From the NCBI GenBank assembly GCA_949710005.1, contig OX453275.1, positions 3,379,473-3,443,472 on the forward strand: 64,000 nt of DNA, written 5' to 3'. The notes under the pieces were generated by a model that was not told the DNA's origin, ran no database searches, and saw only the letters and a program-made list of their open reading frames with translations. Every line of letters begins with the position of its first letter. Position 1 is the stretch's first letter. Below are positions 17,915 to 31,739 of the stretch, in pieces. The DNA comes from Ricordea florida (lineage: Eukaryota > Cnidaria > Anthozoa > Corallimorpharia > Ricordeidae). The translations under genes were made by a program, and so were the position numbers.

Positions 17915-18490
17915 ATGCCTGCTTGTTTTAAAACAACGTGCACATGGACCCAGAACCTAAAAGTTGGTCCAGAATACAGGCAGTATACGGTCCAGCTGAT
18001 TCGAGGGATTGGCTGTTTTTGCGAAGAGTATCGCGTCTACGTAAACGGGAGAGAGTTAGAACAGCATGGATTGTCGTACAACCCATGTAGTCCTCTATGT
18101 TGTCCCGGAGGCCAGTTCGAATGGGAACAAGATGGTCACTCTTTCCTTTTGATTTACAACTCTTTATCATGGACGAACTGTTTCGGAGGATTCCGGCTAT
18201 TCATAGATGGAACTGACGTTAATACTGGTCGAGAGTTTTCGTCCTTTTGGCGTCGTCGTGGTTGTCAAGTCATCTTCGCAGGCTTCTTGTTATTTATCGT
18301 AGGAATAGTTATTTCCCTTGTCTTTCACTATGCCTTAGAAGTTAAGACAAGAGGTGTAATCGCTATTGGCTACGCTTTTGTCATCAGTGGAGTGATTTAC
18401 ATTATCATGGGCCTTATTCCACTTTTGAGGTACAGGAAACCACGATATGACAGATCAGCTGCCGTAGAATACACTACGTCCAACGTCTAA
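17915..18490 (+). CDS. Intronless membrane protein with Cys-rich FAIM-like ectodomain (putative)
   Basis: 191 aa. Residues 1-115 are beta-rich with two similar units (YRVYVNGRELE near 39-49 and FRLFIDGTDVNTGREF near 93-108), resembling the strand pattern of FAIM1-type beta sandwiches. There are eleven cysteines, nine of them in this part. Two hydrophobic segments follow (about 118-138 and 147-171) and a short basic/Tyr tail. There is no signal peptide, so topology is unclear. The reading frame ends with TAA. The FAIM resemblance is by eye and low confidence; that this is a real gene is better supported. Confidence 0.65.
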   Translation: MPACFKTTCTWTQNLKVGPEYRQYTVQLIRGIGCFCEEYRVYVNGRELEQHGLSYNPCSPLCCPGGQFEWEQDGHSFLLIYNSLSWTNCFGGFRLFIDGTDVNTGREFSSFWRRRGCQVIFAGFLLFIVGIVISLVFHYALEVKTRGVIAIGYAFVISGVIYIIMGLIPLLRYRKPRYDRSAAVEYTTSNV

Positions 18491-19200
18491 ATCAGATGTA
18501 GCGAAGAAGTACGAAGTCTCAACAAACTCGCCTCATGTCGCTTACACAACTGTCTTTCTTGAGAGAGACAACGCTTGTTGAAGTATTCGACAAGGGATGT
18601 GGTCTTCTTACAGTTCTTATCAGTTTTCAGTATTAATTTGTGTGCGCATCCATCAATACTTTTACTACGCCTTTGCTTTCGCGGCCGTTTCAGTGCTAAA
18701 AATAGTAGTTTAAAGCTATTAGTAAGGAATTAGTGTTTCTGAATAGACGAATTCGAACTGGAAGAAGTTAGTGGACCGATATTTTGTTGAAGTAAACATG
18801 AAATATTACGTTTCTAAGTTGGTCTTGAGGACTGAAATATGTTTTCATTAGAAATGTAATATGCAAGGTGGGTTTTGACGCCAAAAGCGTTTAACGAGAT
18901 AATTATTCCGAATTAAATACAGCGAGGTGAATCGTGGAAAACTTCCTTTATCTCTTCCACCAATCAGATAGATAACTAGAATTTAATTGTGGGCTAGCTA
19001 GCTCAATCTAGTTGATATAATTTTCTTAAGAGAACAATTTTTGAGAGAGAATAGTTTTAACTTCTTCCAGTTTACGTTTATATATGCATTTAACAGCCGT
19101 GTAAAGGCTGGTTTACACGCTACGACATCGTATGTGTTTTAACACCCGATCTTAAGTCGGAAGTAAAGAATGTTTTATAGCCTTCGTTCTTTTTTTAAAG
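18491..19200. other. Gene-free interval
   Basis: The likely 3' UTR of the 17915 gene followed by AT-rich DNA. No ORF or repeat was recognised. Confidence 0.4.
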
Positions 19201-19204
19201 CGGT

Positions 19205-19831
19205 GTTTTTACTCCGTATGCGCACTGAATGTTACTCTCAGGACTGGAAGCTGGGCCTCCTGGTTAAGCTTCCCAAGAAGGGAGACTTGTGCCTATATAT
19301 GTAAGAACTGGAGAGGTATTATGCTCCTGACCGTTGCGAGCAACGTGCTTTGCAAGATCATTTTAGAGAGAATGAAGGATGCCCCGGAAGGCAGACTCTG
19401 GGATGAACAAGCAGGATTTTGTAACAAGAGATCCTGCTGTGAATCAGATAGCTACACTGAGGTTCATAGTAGAGCAGACCCAGGAATGTATACACTGGGC
19501 TACATATGGTTTTTGTAGACTTCGAGAAGGCCTTCGATTCTGTAGATCTGGAGGTGCTAGATGGAAAATCTTGCAGCACTACGGGATCCCTGAGAAAATT
19601 GTTGAGATGATCCAGATCTTTTATAATGGTTTCCAAGCAAGAGTTTTGCATGAAGGTGATATGACCGAGCCCTTCAGCATGAGCACCGGGGTCCGAAAGG
19701 AGTGCTTGCTTAGCTCCCTTTTCTTCCTTGTGGCACTAGACTGGGTATCTAGACAAGCCTTTGGAGACAACAAGACTGGGATCCAATTTACCCTGCTGCA
19801 GAAGTTGGAAAACTTTGACTTCGCTGATTAA
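19205..19831 (+). pseudogene. Non-LTR retrotransposon reverse transcriptase fragment
   Basis: Two reading frames together show LINE reverse-transcriptase blocks: a KLPKKGD/NWRGI-type entry, an LRDEQAGF-like region, a VDFEKAFDSVD motif A area, then GVRxxCLLSxLFFLVALDWV and an FAD end that stops where the catalytic DD would be. Frameshifts and stops break it. A related LINE 3' end lies at 45310-45620. It is dead. Confidence 0.8.
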
Positions 19832-20842
19832 TTATGGTTTTGCCCTATGCTCTGGTCCGAGCGAAGAGGAATAAGTCATAAGTCAGTAATATCTTTAGCT
19901 GGTTCTAACACAGTACCACTGTTTTTCATCAGCAACCATTCACGATAAATAATTTACCATTTTATTGATAGGGGCAAAATGGTCTTAAGATAGAATGGAA
20001 TTGTTCGTTTTTGGTCAGTTTTCTTCATTGTGCCCTTGCTTTCACCTGATATATATACGACTATTCTGGTGAAATTATTTTATAATATGCTTACAAAAAA
20101 GTTGTTAATTTTGCATTATTTAATTATATTAGCACTTGGATAGTGTCAGTAACACACAAGAAGCCCTTGGATATGGCTCATGTTTCTCTAGACACATAAT
20201 TTGCACATTTGTAATTTCTCAATTTATGCATTTAATGTCGGGCAAAACTTAATTCTTCAGGAAACCATTAATTAATTTATATTTAATTTTTTAGGAATAA
20301 ATGCTCAATGTTTAGGAGTTTTTTGGTGTTCCACAATTTTTCTGTTACAAGTTTGAAACTATAAAGTTTTTTTTGGAAGGAGGAGGGGCAGAGCAAGACA
20401 ATTCACGTTTATATAGAAATCAATAGTTATAATTTTAAAGAAGGAGTTGGGGTGATTTTGGAAAGAATCCCCTTGAAACTTAAACCTCCTGAAATCAATT
20501 GTATGAGATTAACATTGAGAAGCCTGGATTGAAGATCACACCACACTTATATCAAAGTGATTGATGCAAACAAAGATTCCAAATTGATGCATTTATAGAT
20601 ATTAAAAAGAATCAATCTTGGTCTCTTAAGAAGATGTTAAATCCTTTCAGAAAGGGGCGGGAACAGATCACTCTGCTAAAACTCCCGAAAATGTCGCAAA
20701 AAGGTACGGTTTTTAAGGGGTTGTTTATTCCCGGAAATATGAGATAGTGTCACATGGTCTGAGGTTTGGTAGACACTTCCGTGACATGTACACTATAGAA
20801 GGCCTTACGCAAGGAAGACAAGGTCTCGCTCTGCTGGTTTAC
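19832..20842. other. Gene-free DNA upstream of choline kinase
   Basis: AT-rich DNA with no recognised repeat. It should hold the choline kinase promoter and 5' UTR. An alternative in-frame ATG for that gene lies at 20786. Confidence 0.35.
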
Positions 20843-23796
20843 ATGGCGAGTGTACAGTCTCAAGTTAAGCATGAGTTAAAAGCCAAGGCACATAACTGGT
20901 GCAAACAGTACTTAGGGGGAAGCTGGAAAAGAATTTCGTTGGATGAATTCCGTATTGAAGTCTTGGGGTACGTAAATAACGTGGCAAGTTAGTATACATG
21001 TAATAACAGTATAACAGCAAGTTAGTATACATGCATAGTGTACCTGGCATAGCGTGTGTATCTTAAACTAGCTTAATATTCTGCGAAACGCGGCGGATGG
21101 CTCATATTTCGAAATAGCGCCGAGAAATGTTTCTGCGATCTAAAATAATTCGCCTTAGTATAACTATAAGCTTAGTTCACTTGGGCAAAAGTCGATTTTC
21201 ACACCACAGGAACTGAAGAGAGTAGAAATTTAGAAGGTAAATCTTTCAAAATCGAACAAAACAAGGTGGTTAATTACTTTTTAAGCCTGGGCTTGTTTTC
21301 AAAGTCATGAATTGGAGTTAAATCCGAACGATTGAACTTATTTTTGCCACGAAATGGTGGAAGGAATGGTGACGTACGCGGTGACGTACCACTTGAGAAC
21401 TGTTCTTTTAACGCATGCCGGAAGTCATCCAGCTTGAGCTCCCAGAAGTAATGCACCTATCAATGTAAACCCCGTGGGGGGGGGGGGGGGGGGGAGTGCG
21501 GGCAAGGGGTGGGGATTTGACCAAGGAGCAAAAATTCTGGTCAATTTCCCAAGGGTGGGACAGCATATGTTCATCAAATGTAGTCAAAATCCCCACCCAG
21601 GGGCAAAATGACCTATGAAATAGCAGATAAATATCGGTAAAAAAAACTCACCTTCTCCGAAACCCACATCATTCCAAAGACAAGAAAGACGATGCCAGGT
21701 AACCATGCTTTGTCTTGGCCCAAGTCTCTCTGCCGAACAAATCAAATGTCCCGACCCCCGAGCAAAGGTACTTGATCAAACCTCCCACTGAGGAGATGGA
21801 TTCCTTGATCAAATCCTCACCCCTTGCCCGCACTCCCCCCCCCCATGGGGTTTACATTGATAGGTGCATAATGAATACGCAGCTTCTGCTGGCTAGATTT
21901 CCATATTTTGCCTTACTTTATTATGCATACTGTGACTGAATGATAGTCAATTCAGAATCTTGGGGTTTTTTTTTAACAATGGTGCTAGGAGATAGACTAT
22001 GATTTCTACGTATTGTGGGGATAGTTTCTAAAGAAACTGGTGCTGCGTCGGTGGGAAATTGAAACACAAGAAATTGGGTAAATCAAACGAGTTGATTAAG
22101 TAAGTTATACCACCATTTGTGCACCTCCCTTTTACCTTAAGGTGGTATAACTTACTTAATCAACTCGTTTGATTTACCCAATTTCTTATGATTTCTACGG
22201 TTTCTCTTTGTATTCATAAGTGACTCTGAAAATCATCTGCATGTAGCTTCGTACAGATATTTCATAAAAACTGAATTTGTGGTTCTAATGCAGTGCCGTA
22301 GGAAGGGGAGGGGCCGGGGGGCCCTGTGCCCCCCCCCCCCAGTTTTTTCCCAAAAAGTAAAAACAGACCTGTATGAAATGTTGAAAATAAAATTTTATCT
22401 CGTATGCCCCCCCCCCCCCCCCGCCCCCACTTATTTTACCCTTACTACAGCACTGTAATGTGAGTAGTTCTTCTGGAACTCCCCGCTAGAAGTAGAGGGA
22501 CTGCTCCATCACCTGAACAGTTAAATACAACATGATACAGTTCTACATCAGCCCTCAGTATCTCTTCAAAAGAATATAAACAGGCTCTCTGTTATTTTGA
22601 AATTCAGCGGGAAAAACGCATTCCATGGCGGTTTGTGTACTGGAAAAATCCACTTTCGGATTTTTTGTTTCTTACGTCAGACAAAAAGCTAAAGGAATTT
22701 GCTAATAATCTAATAATTAATAATAATAATTAATCTAATAATCTAATCTCATTTCCAAAAGAAAAGGACCCTAAGTTTAGTGAACCTAAATAATGGCTAT
22801 AATGGGGATTTGTATGGAAAAAAATGGGAAACGTTAACTACTAGAAATTACTGCATTTCATCGTTTACAGTTAAGCCTTATGCTAATTAGCCTTCTTTTG
22901 ATTTTTTGTTTCAGTGGTGCCCTGACTAACGAACTGTACATATGTTCATTACCTGATAATTATCCAACACAAAAAACAGAAAAGAGACAAGTTGTTTTGC
23001 GTATCTATGGTGCTTTATACAGTGAACTTGTTAGTACTGCCCATGCTTTAGTTTCAGATATTATTGTATTTGCACTTCTTTCTGAGCGCAATATTGGTCC
23101 AAAGCTCTATGCCATATTTCCTGAAGGACGTCTGGAGGAGTTACTTCCAGTAAGTAATAATAACTTAATCATTACAGTTAACTAAGCAATGTTATTCACA
23201 ACTTAGAAGTAGGTAATGATAGTAATAATAATAATAAGTAATGGTAATAGGACTGATTGGAGTCCAATTTGGTCTCTAATCATACAAGTGATACACAGAA
23301 TCGGACGACCGCGTAGTGGTAGTTTTCTTTGTTTATCACAGGTATGATTTCAGACCTAATAATATACATGCAAAAATTTCAGCATGCTCATTTGCTGAGA
23401 GCACGTCAATTAATCCCAAACAGTGCAGAAAATTGAAATTGAGTGCAAAAAGTTGAAATTGAGTGCAGAAAGTTGAAATTAAATTTTTGCATGTATATTA
23501 TTAACAAGTAATCACATGATTTGTCTCGTGCAATTTGGGATAAATCAGCACTCATAAATTTTTCAAAGACTACAAATTGCCTTTGAAAAATTTACTCCTG
23601 CTGATTTATCCCAAATTGCACTCGAAATCATGTGATTACCTATTCCAATTGGAAAGTCTTGTTACCAATTAATCATAAAAATTACAATTTCCGAGAAAAT
23701 AACAAGAACCAAATGCAAGTTGTGAAAGAAAATATTGTCATTGTTCAAGGGGAAAAAATTCTTCATTTTGAAGAAAGCTCTAATTTAGGAGTCTGT

Positions 23797-23827
<31 letters not shown>

Positions 23828-26800
23828 GCAACTTTGAACGTTATTGGCCTATTGAACTATCCAATAACAAACTGTCCAATAGCAACTTGGCAAGTGAATT
23901 AGTGGAAAATAGGAGTTTTTAACCAATCATAATCGAGAAAATTGTAATTTTTATGATTACAACAATAATAATAACAATGATAATGATGATGATGATAATG
24001 ATAATATTTTTACAGGGTAGTTTCATGAAAACTGGTTTTGAAAAAATTCCAGTATTGTTTCCTTAAAGCTGTTAGTATTGTATTGTTTTCTTTATTTTTC
24101 TTGATCCAAATTGCTTGAAATATAAAGTATGAGATGGACAAAGCCAAGAGATATTGCTTTGATTATGAATTTTTTGTGTAGTTCAGTTCTGAAACTGACA
24201 TACTTCCTCACTATACTCTTATTTATTTTTTCAGGCACGAAATCTTTTGTCAACAGAATTATCACATCCTATGAATTCTATAAAGATTGCTAAAAAAATG
24301 GCAGAGTTTCACCAGCTGGACCTGCCACTTTCCAAGGAACCTAACTTCATGTGGGACACTATTTCTGGGTAAGCTTTATCCACAATAAGTACATACCACA
24401 CAAGTGAATAGTGCATTAATTTTTACATGTTCTGATTGGTTTACTCAGAGGTGATTAGCAAAGTGCTATTCACCTCCAAGCTGCCAAAGAGAAACAAAAT
24501 GACCTCCTGTTTCAGTTTCTGAAGAGGAGATTATTTGAATAAATGCTAGTTATTTAGCTGGTGTGGTGTATACTAAAACAATTATTCACCTCTGTGTTGG
24601 TGAAAGTGGTGGATATTTACCTCGCTGCTTTGTGGCTCAATAAATATCCACCATTATTCTCCTCCACTTCGATGAATAATTTTTAATTATAACATACGTA
24701 GAACGCTGTGTGCTCGGATTGGTCAAAAACCCATATTTTATTAGAGTACAAAACATAGAAAAAGCATGTTTTGTTTTTAGCCTCATTATCTCTAATCAAC
24801 ATTTTTGTTAGAGATGGTGAAAAACATTTTCTTTGAACAAATTAATGATGGAGTTCTCTGCAAAGCAGCAGAGAGTTTTGAAGCTGAGATTAATATAACA
24901 AATAAAGAAGAAGCGAAAACAGTCGAGAAGTTGGTAATGGCATCAGTTTGTCAATCTGTGTGCTTTGTTGTTTCTACTCGTGCCATGTAAAATCTATATC
25001 ATAAAACACAACGGTCATTTGAGAACACGCATGAAATGAAGAAAAATTTCTACATTTCACACGAGTTCTCAAATGCCATGTTTTATCACAGTGTAATACA
25101 CGGCTTAGGCTTCTTCATTTGCTTTATGATACACAGATTGTGTTCTAAAATGTCGTGTTTTATCACAGTGTAATACATGTTAAGGCTTCTTTATTTGTCA
25201 ACTAACAGAAAAGCTACTTCGGGTTTCTATTGCCAATTAAAGAGCTGTACATGAATGGGGCATAAGTCAGTTTTTTGGCCAATTTTTTTTTCACCAAATC
25301 TACTTAACGTTTTGCTTGACTCAAGACGTGTTTTCATGTTTTAAGCAATATCAGGCAATTCAAGACGTCGAGTTTGAGTCAGCTGTTTAACTCCTAGAAA
25401 CAAAGACGCATGATCTAATGATTTTTGTTGATACAATGCATTTTCCTGTGAAATGTCTCTACCATTTATTCAACCGACAGATGGTGTGATGACGTGGAGA
25501 ACATACAATTTAATGAACCACATAAAGCTGCAAAGTTGTGCAAGGTTAAAAGCATTGAGTTAAGGAAAGAGCTGAGTTTTTTAAGGTACAACAATTACCA
25601 TTAATAATGGTAATAGGACCAAGTTGAGTTCAGTCCTGTATATAATCATATAAGTGATAACAAGATTTGGCAACTGTGCAAATGATGGTATTTGTTTAGC
25701 TTAAGTAATGTTGCAGGCTGAATTGGATGACACAAAGTCCTGTTCTCAATTAACCATTACTGACATCATGAAATGTTTTGAACCCAAATTGAACAACAAC
25801 CCACTTTACCTTATGTTTCATTGCAAAGTTTAATTCATTTTGTATTACCGATATCTTAAGTTTGCAATGGTGTTTAAAGGTGTAGACATTTTCTTGCTAT
25901 AACTTTGAAATACATTATGTTGAGCATTAGGTGATTCCAAATAATATTATAATGGCTGTATACTTCACCTTTCAGTCCACATTGCCAAACTGCACTTATT
26001 AAACTGCACAGCCTTTTGAGCCCAAATTGCAAGTCATTGCGTGTGATACCTTTGGCAAGCACCCTATTACATTTAATTGCTTTGCATTTTATTGAAATCA
26101 ACTGTGTAGTAAGTTGCAAGGTGTTAGCTGACACAAGTGAATTACTTTAGGTGTAAAAGAAGCTAACTAAGGGACGTTTGTTTCTCATTCTTTAGGAATT
26201 ACTTGGAAAATGCCACCTCTCCAGGTCCAGTAACGTTTTGTCATAATGATCTCCAAGAGGGTATGTGTGAACTGCTTTAAAATTTTCATTTGGATTTTTT
26301 TTTATAGTTGACATACCGGAATTAAGTAACAGCAACAATAAATAAATTCATTGACCATAAATAGCTTTATTCAAATAGGATAACATAATTATTAAGCTGT
26401 TGCCTAGAATATTAATTTTCTTATGATTATGTAGTATGTTTTCTTAGAACCTCTGTAAAATCTTGTGAACAGCCCGACATAAGTTGCTACTCATGTTTAG
26501 TATGCATCTTGACTATTTCAACCTCAAGGTCAAGTTGTCCTTGACAGCAGTTATGTGTTGAATTGTCTTATTTTTTCTTGTCTTGATTTTAGGTAACATT
26601 CTTGTTGTGTCTGATGCAAAGGGCCTTGATCAAGAAAACTGTAATTTCCAGATTATAGATTTTGAGTATAGTGCATACAATTACAGGTACTGTAACATTG
26701 TCCATAAAATGAAACAAACATAACACGTGTCACTCTGATTGGTCAACCTGAGTGTATATTAACACCATAAAGCACACAGTCTACATCACACGCTTGCATT

Positions 26801-28605
26801 ATAGTGCAACATATGCATGCCGGCAACTCACAAACATATTTTCCTTTGCTTGCACGATTCTAATGTTTTTTTTTTCTTTTTGCCGAAACCAAGCAACGAC
26901 TTTGCATCGTATTGATCTACTTAGATTAATTTATGCCAAGAATATGAACATTTTAAGTCTAACACTGGCTTTCGATTTTCTTGCACACACTCTCTACATG
27001 TACTGCTTTGGCAAAACAAGCATTTGTTAATTATGCATTTGTGGATTATTGAGCAAAGTATGCACTTGAGAAGTTTCACTCATGAAGTGTGAGAAGCACT
27101 CAAACTCATGTTCTGGAAAATTCCAGAGTGCTCCTGTAACTCAGTAATGCACTCAGCACATTTAATATTATTTGTTTGATTGTGATTAGGTGATCTATAT
27201 TGCTCCAGTGATTTGGTTAGACGTCAGTTCACAAACTGCTGTTAATTGAAATTCCTTAAAACTCTATAAACACTGTGAGAACTAAAGTAAAGGATACAAA
27301 TAGATTACAAATTGGCTTGCGAAAATAACAGGATATAAATACGTGTAACATTCCTTTCTGTCTCAAGGTCTATCTGGATTGGAGAAGTGTGCAAAAGATC
27401 ATCTTCAGTGGAATCCATATAGTCCTCAAATTCTTCGACTTCTTGGTACACCTTTAGCTTCGCTCTTTGCGATTTCTATTTGCTGCTTAGCTTTCATTAT
27501 TTTGTTTCAACTCCAGTTTTCTCTGTGCTAGTTCTGCTTTAATTCTTGCAGGGGCTTCCTTATGTTTTGTTTCTTCTTGCAGCAGCATCAGCTTTCTTTA
27601 AATCAATAAGAGAAGGTAGCTTTGAGGACCAACTGGTTCTTGACCAACCTGACCTTGAGGATGCCTCACTCGATCTACTTCATTGCGTGATGCAGCTGAA
27701 TTTCCCTGTTTACAAGCAGGTAGGGTAACCCTAGTGCTAGGGTTACCCTAGCGCTCCCACATCTCTTCTTTTTTTCATCAACGTGTTTACAAGACAGCTT
27801 AACCTTAGCTGAGCGCTAGGGATGCCGTAGTGCCAGGGTAACCCTAGCTACCTTGTAAACGCTCTGCCAGGGATAACTTGCCTACTCGGGACAACTTTTT
27901 ACTTTTTCCAGACCCTTCGAATGTTAATAACAAACGGCCATCATGACGGATCGCTTCCATCGTGGGGCTGGCCGCAGGGCTAAATGGAGATATTGGTATG
28001 AAAGAAACCAGTGAATTCATGCTGGACAAGGATTCATCAGTTCCTTTGATGCGCCATGATCCGTGTGATCTCAGATTGCAAATCCAAATCTGGATCTTAC
28101 CACAAAAACACACCCATATTTTACCAGGAACCAAAAATATTTCAACTGCAAGGTCGGCTAGTCCTGTTGTATTTCATTCGTCCACACCCAATCATGATGA
28201 ATTTATGTTTTATTATCACAAGCAATTATTGCCTCCGATGTTTCTTAGTTTGTTTTCTACAAGTAGTCAAATACATAGCTATGACACAAGAACAGCCAAG
28301 TCTTATCGACCACATCATTGTTGTACTAATCTTAAGCAGTTTACAATTCTCTACCAGGGTCCAAAAATTTGGAATTCTCTCCCAGTATCGATTACTGGTT
28401 CGACTAGCTTTTCTATTTTTAAGAAAAAAAATGATTGAATTTTTAATGAATTGAGTCTGAATTGACCTAGCTGCATTTCCACAACAAATTTATGAACATA
28501 TTGCTAACTGAGGTGGCCTCCCCTATAAGCCTGGTGGTTTCTAGGAGGTCTCCTTGCCCTCACATAATTGTTAATGTTGTAGTTTAATTTAAAAGTGGCT
28601 AATAA

Positions 28606-28646
<41 letters not shown>

Positions 28647-31600
28647 AAATCAAATCAAACATCCGGACTGGACAAGAATAATGACTCGCAATCTGACGGG
28701 AAGAAGCGGAAGCTGAGCTATCAAGTGATTCAGATTTGATCCAAAAGGGCAAAGAGAAGAAAAAGATAAAGTGGGTGTACCTAGTCTGATGACAAGGTAA
28801 AGAGATGCTCAAGTTTCTGCGGAATTCTGCAAGAGTACAAATCGACCTGTGACTTTCAAGGTATCGACTTTGAAGATGATCTCCAGTCACTGTACAGTTA
28901 ACATCTAGGCTCAAGAAAAGGCCTAACTTCATTAGTAAGGATCATGAAAACATTCCGATTCATTCAGAAATTCTTCTTCCATTCGCTTTCCTCTATCCTG
29001 CCCTCAAGTAGGTTCCTCCAACATTGATCCGGATGGCCTGGTTTTCTTTTAAATCGTCTTTGTTGAATAATTCTCCTTTTTACATGTCGCATTTGAGCGA
29101 GTGCTCTATTTTATATTATGTCTCTTAGTTAGTACACGTGCTGCTATTGGTCAGTCAAAATGACAAAGATGCATCTAAACCTGTAGTGCAACACTTAAAT
29201 CTGCCAAACCACTTCACTTAAAACATAGCAGTATGTGGCCTTTCCATGCATCAGGGCAATACAGAAAGCTGTAAAAACCTAGAACAGAAGTTTATCTGCC
29301 AACTCGGTTCTATTAATCCCCATGGTATCAACGAACGTTTCTCATTCATTTAATTATTCATCTAATTTATTCACTTCCATTCACACACTGCTACAGTTCC
29401 ACCAATAACATAGCTCCAAACTTCTCTATATAAATTGTACGTAACCCACAATCCTCTCATTCACTCTGACAAAGGGTTAACATTCAAAACGTCAGCACCT
29501 CCCTTTTACTTAACGGTGGTATAACTTACTTTATCAATTTGTTTGATTATCCCAATTTCTTGTTGCATAAAAGATAATGACCTTGGAGCTGCCTTGATCA
29601 CCAGAACAATGATAAACTTGGAGAAACTTGTTAACTTGCGGTGAATTTACAGATCTTGGGTCAACTGATCTTGCTAATGAAAAACGTAATCTTTTATAAC
29701 GCTAGTTGGGTATCCTGGCACTACGTGTGAGCTTTTGCGACATCACAGAACTTACTAGAAACAAAAGTAGCATACACTCAAAACAAATACGCATTAAAAG
29801 CCTTGAATTACTGAATACACGTTTAAAGAAACTTCCACTGACTGACTCTTAAAGCTACAAAGTTTAGTAGTTGAGCGTAAAACAGCTTAAAAAAGAAACT
29901 TGTGTAAAATTTGCGCATGCAAAATTTGTTGCAGAAGCGCGCCCTGCTTCAAGTGTCGTACATCACGCACACACAACTTAACTGATGTAGCTACAATCCA
30001 CTCTGTGAAACCAGAAAATCAAGTATGTGAATTCCATAATAATTATTTTGATTTCCATAGGAGTACCTATTATGTGTCCAGGCCAGAAACAGAGCATAAG
30101 TCACACATACTTGTTGATCACAAATAATAATTTTTCGGCTCCCCTTTTCTTTTCAATTTCTCTGTCTTCCTCCTTTTTCCAGGGCCTTTGACATTGCCAA
30201 TCACTTTTGTGAGTGGATGATTGATTACACTGCACCACAGCTGCCATATTTTACAGCAGTCTTTGATAAATGGCCCAGTAAAGAACAGCAGGTGAGTACT
30301 CCATTTCAGGATTTTGGAGTCAACTGTACAAATAGACAAATCTGATAAATTTTGAAACATGTGGCTAAATGCAGTGAAGATGAATTGATTAAATTAATGT
30401 TGAGTTAAGAATTTTTTTGTGAAAAAAGTTGTGGTCCTCCCACTTCCTGGAATGGATTAATGCATGACCCTTCAGAAATACCCAAACAAAAACATCTAAT
30501 CCTCCCCCCACGTATACGAGATAGAAATAAGCGGAAGTGAAAATAACAAACTGGAAGTGTTACTCATACAACCGCACTCATCTGCGCACAAAGTAGTTAA
30601 TTGCGTGCCGGCTTGTGATTGTACAGTGAAAACTTGAACATGGGCGAGGATTTACGAGGAATAGAAAGAGGGAAATTTAATGTGCTTGTGGTGGATGATG
30701 CGAGGATTTCATGAGGTCAGATGGAGCGTCAACCACCTCAGCAACCCCCGCTAAGAAATATGAGGCAACATGAGACCTCATCACTTTCCAAGGGTGAAAC
30801 TGACTCACAAAGTGATGTAGTAGATCAAGTTGTCAGTCCAACCCGAGTTCCTTACCTGTAAGTGACAAATCCTCACCAGAGACTGCTTTTATACCAGAAC
30901 CCCACATGAAAACATCAATTATGGGTGAAAGCAGGTACGGGTAGAGAGAGAGAGACAATTATGTTAGTTGGGAGAAGATAGTTCTTTTATACAAGAGAAT
31001 ATGTGAAAGACCATATATTTGAACTGCAGAGTGATATTTAATGAATTTTTTTTATAATTATATAAATTATATAAATTTTTCGACACCTGTGAATAATTTA
31101 GATTAATCCCTGACTGGTGGTTTGTTTGTATATACAAAATAGAAGCGATATTGAGTAATTTATTCTTTGGCAAAAAAAAACTGAATAAAACAGGTTTGAC
31201 CCTCCCCAATTTGTTAAAAATTTACTAAGGACCCTCCTTTCCAAAGCCCCGGCCCACCCCCCCCCCCCCTAGTAAAACTGTACCTTCCCTAACCAAATTG
31301 TACTGAAACAATACAAAACTAGTACAAACTCAGTTTAGGACACTTGTTTGTGGAATCCAATTTAAGTAATATGCCCTGTTGTTTTGTCTGCAATAAAAAT
31401 AACCTTCCCAAGTAGGTACACTAATAAGTGATGGTAATAGGACTGAGTGGAGTCTAATTCAGTCTGTAATCATACGAGTGATAAACAAAATCGGATGACA
31501 GCATAGCGAGAGTCCGATTTGTTAAATCACGAGTATGATTGCAGACCGAATTGGACGACACGAAGTCTTATTACCAATTAATCATAACTTTAACAAAATT

Positions 31601-31704
31601 TGCGATATATAAACTTCTTTTTTTTTAAATGAAAGCACATGAAATTCCACGTTTTTTTTTTGCTAGCAGTGAAAAAAAAAGCCATTTAAGCGCGCGCGTG
31701 ATGG

Positions 31705-31739
<35 letters not shown>

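Noticed and set aside
20747-20842. Longer N-terminus of choline kinase from 20747.
   Set aside because: The codon there is GTG. The in-frame ATGs are 20786 and 20843, and the extra residues do not look like the family.
24805-24990. A protein-like ORF between choline kinase exons 3 and 4, considered as an extra exon.
   Set aside because: Exon 3 (ending 24368) joins 25481 in perfect phase and correct family length. Adding this ORF breaks the phase at both sides.
27361-27700. Possible gag-like retroelement remnant on the - strand (Lys/Glu/Ala-rich).
   Set aside because: Suggestive composition only. Frames are broken and no diagnostic motif such as a zinc knuckle is present.
28504-28932. ORF with a poly-His run.
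   Set aside because: The His run is the reverse reading of an ATG microsatellite.
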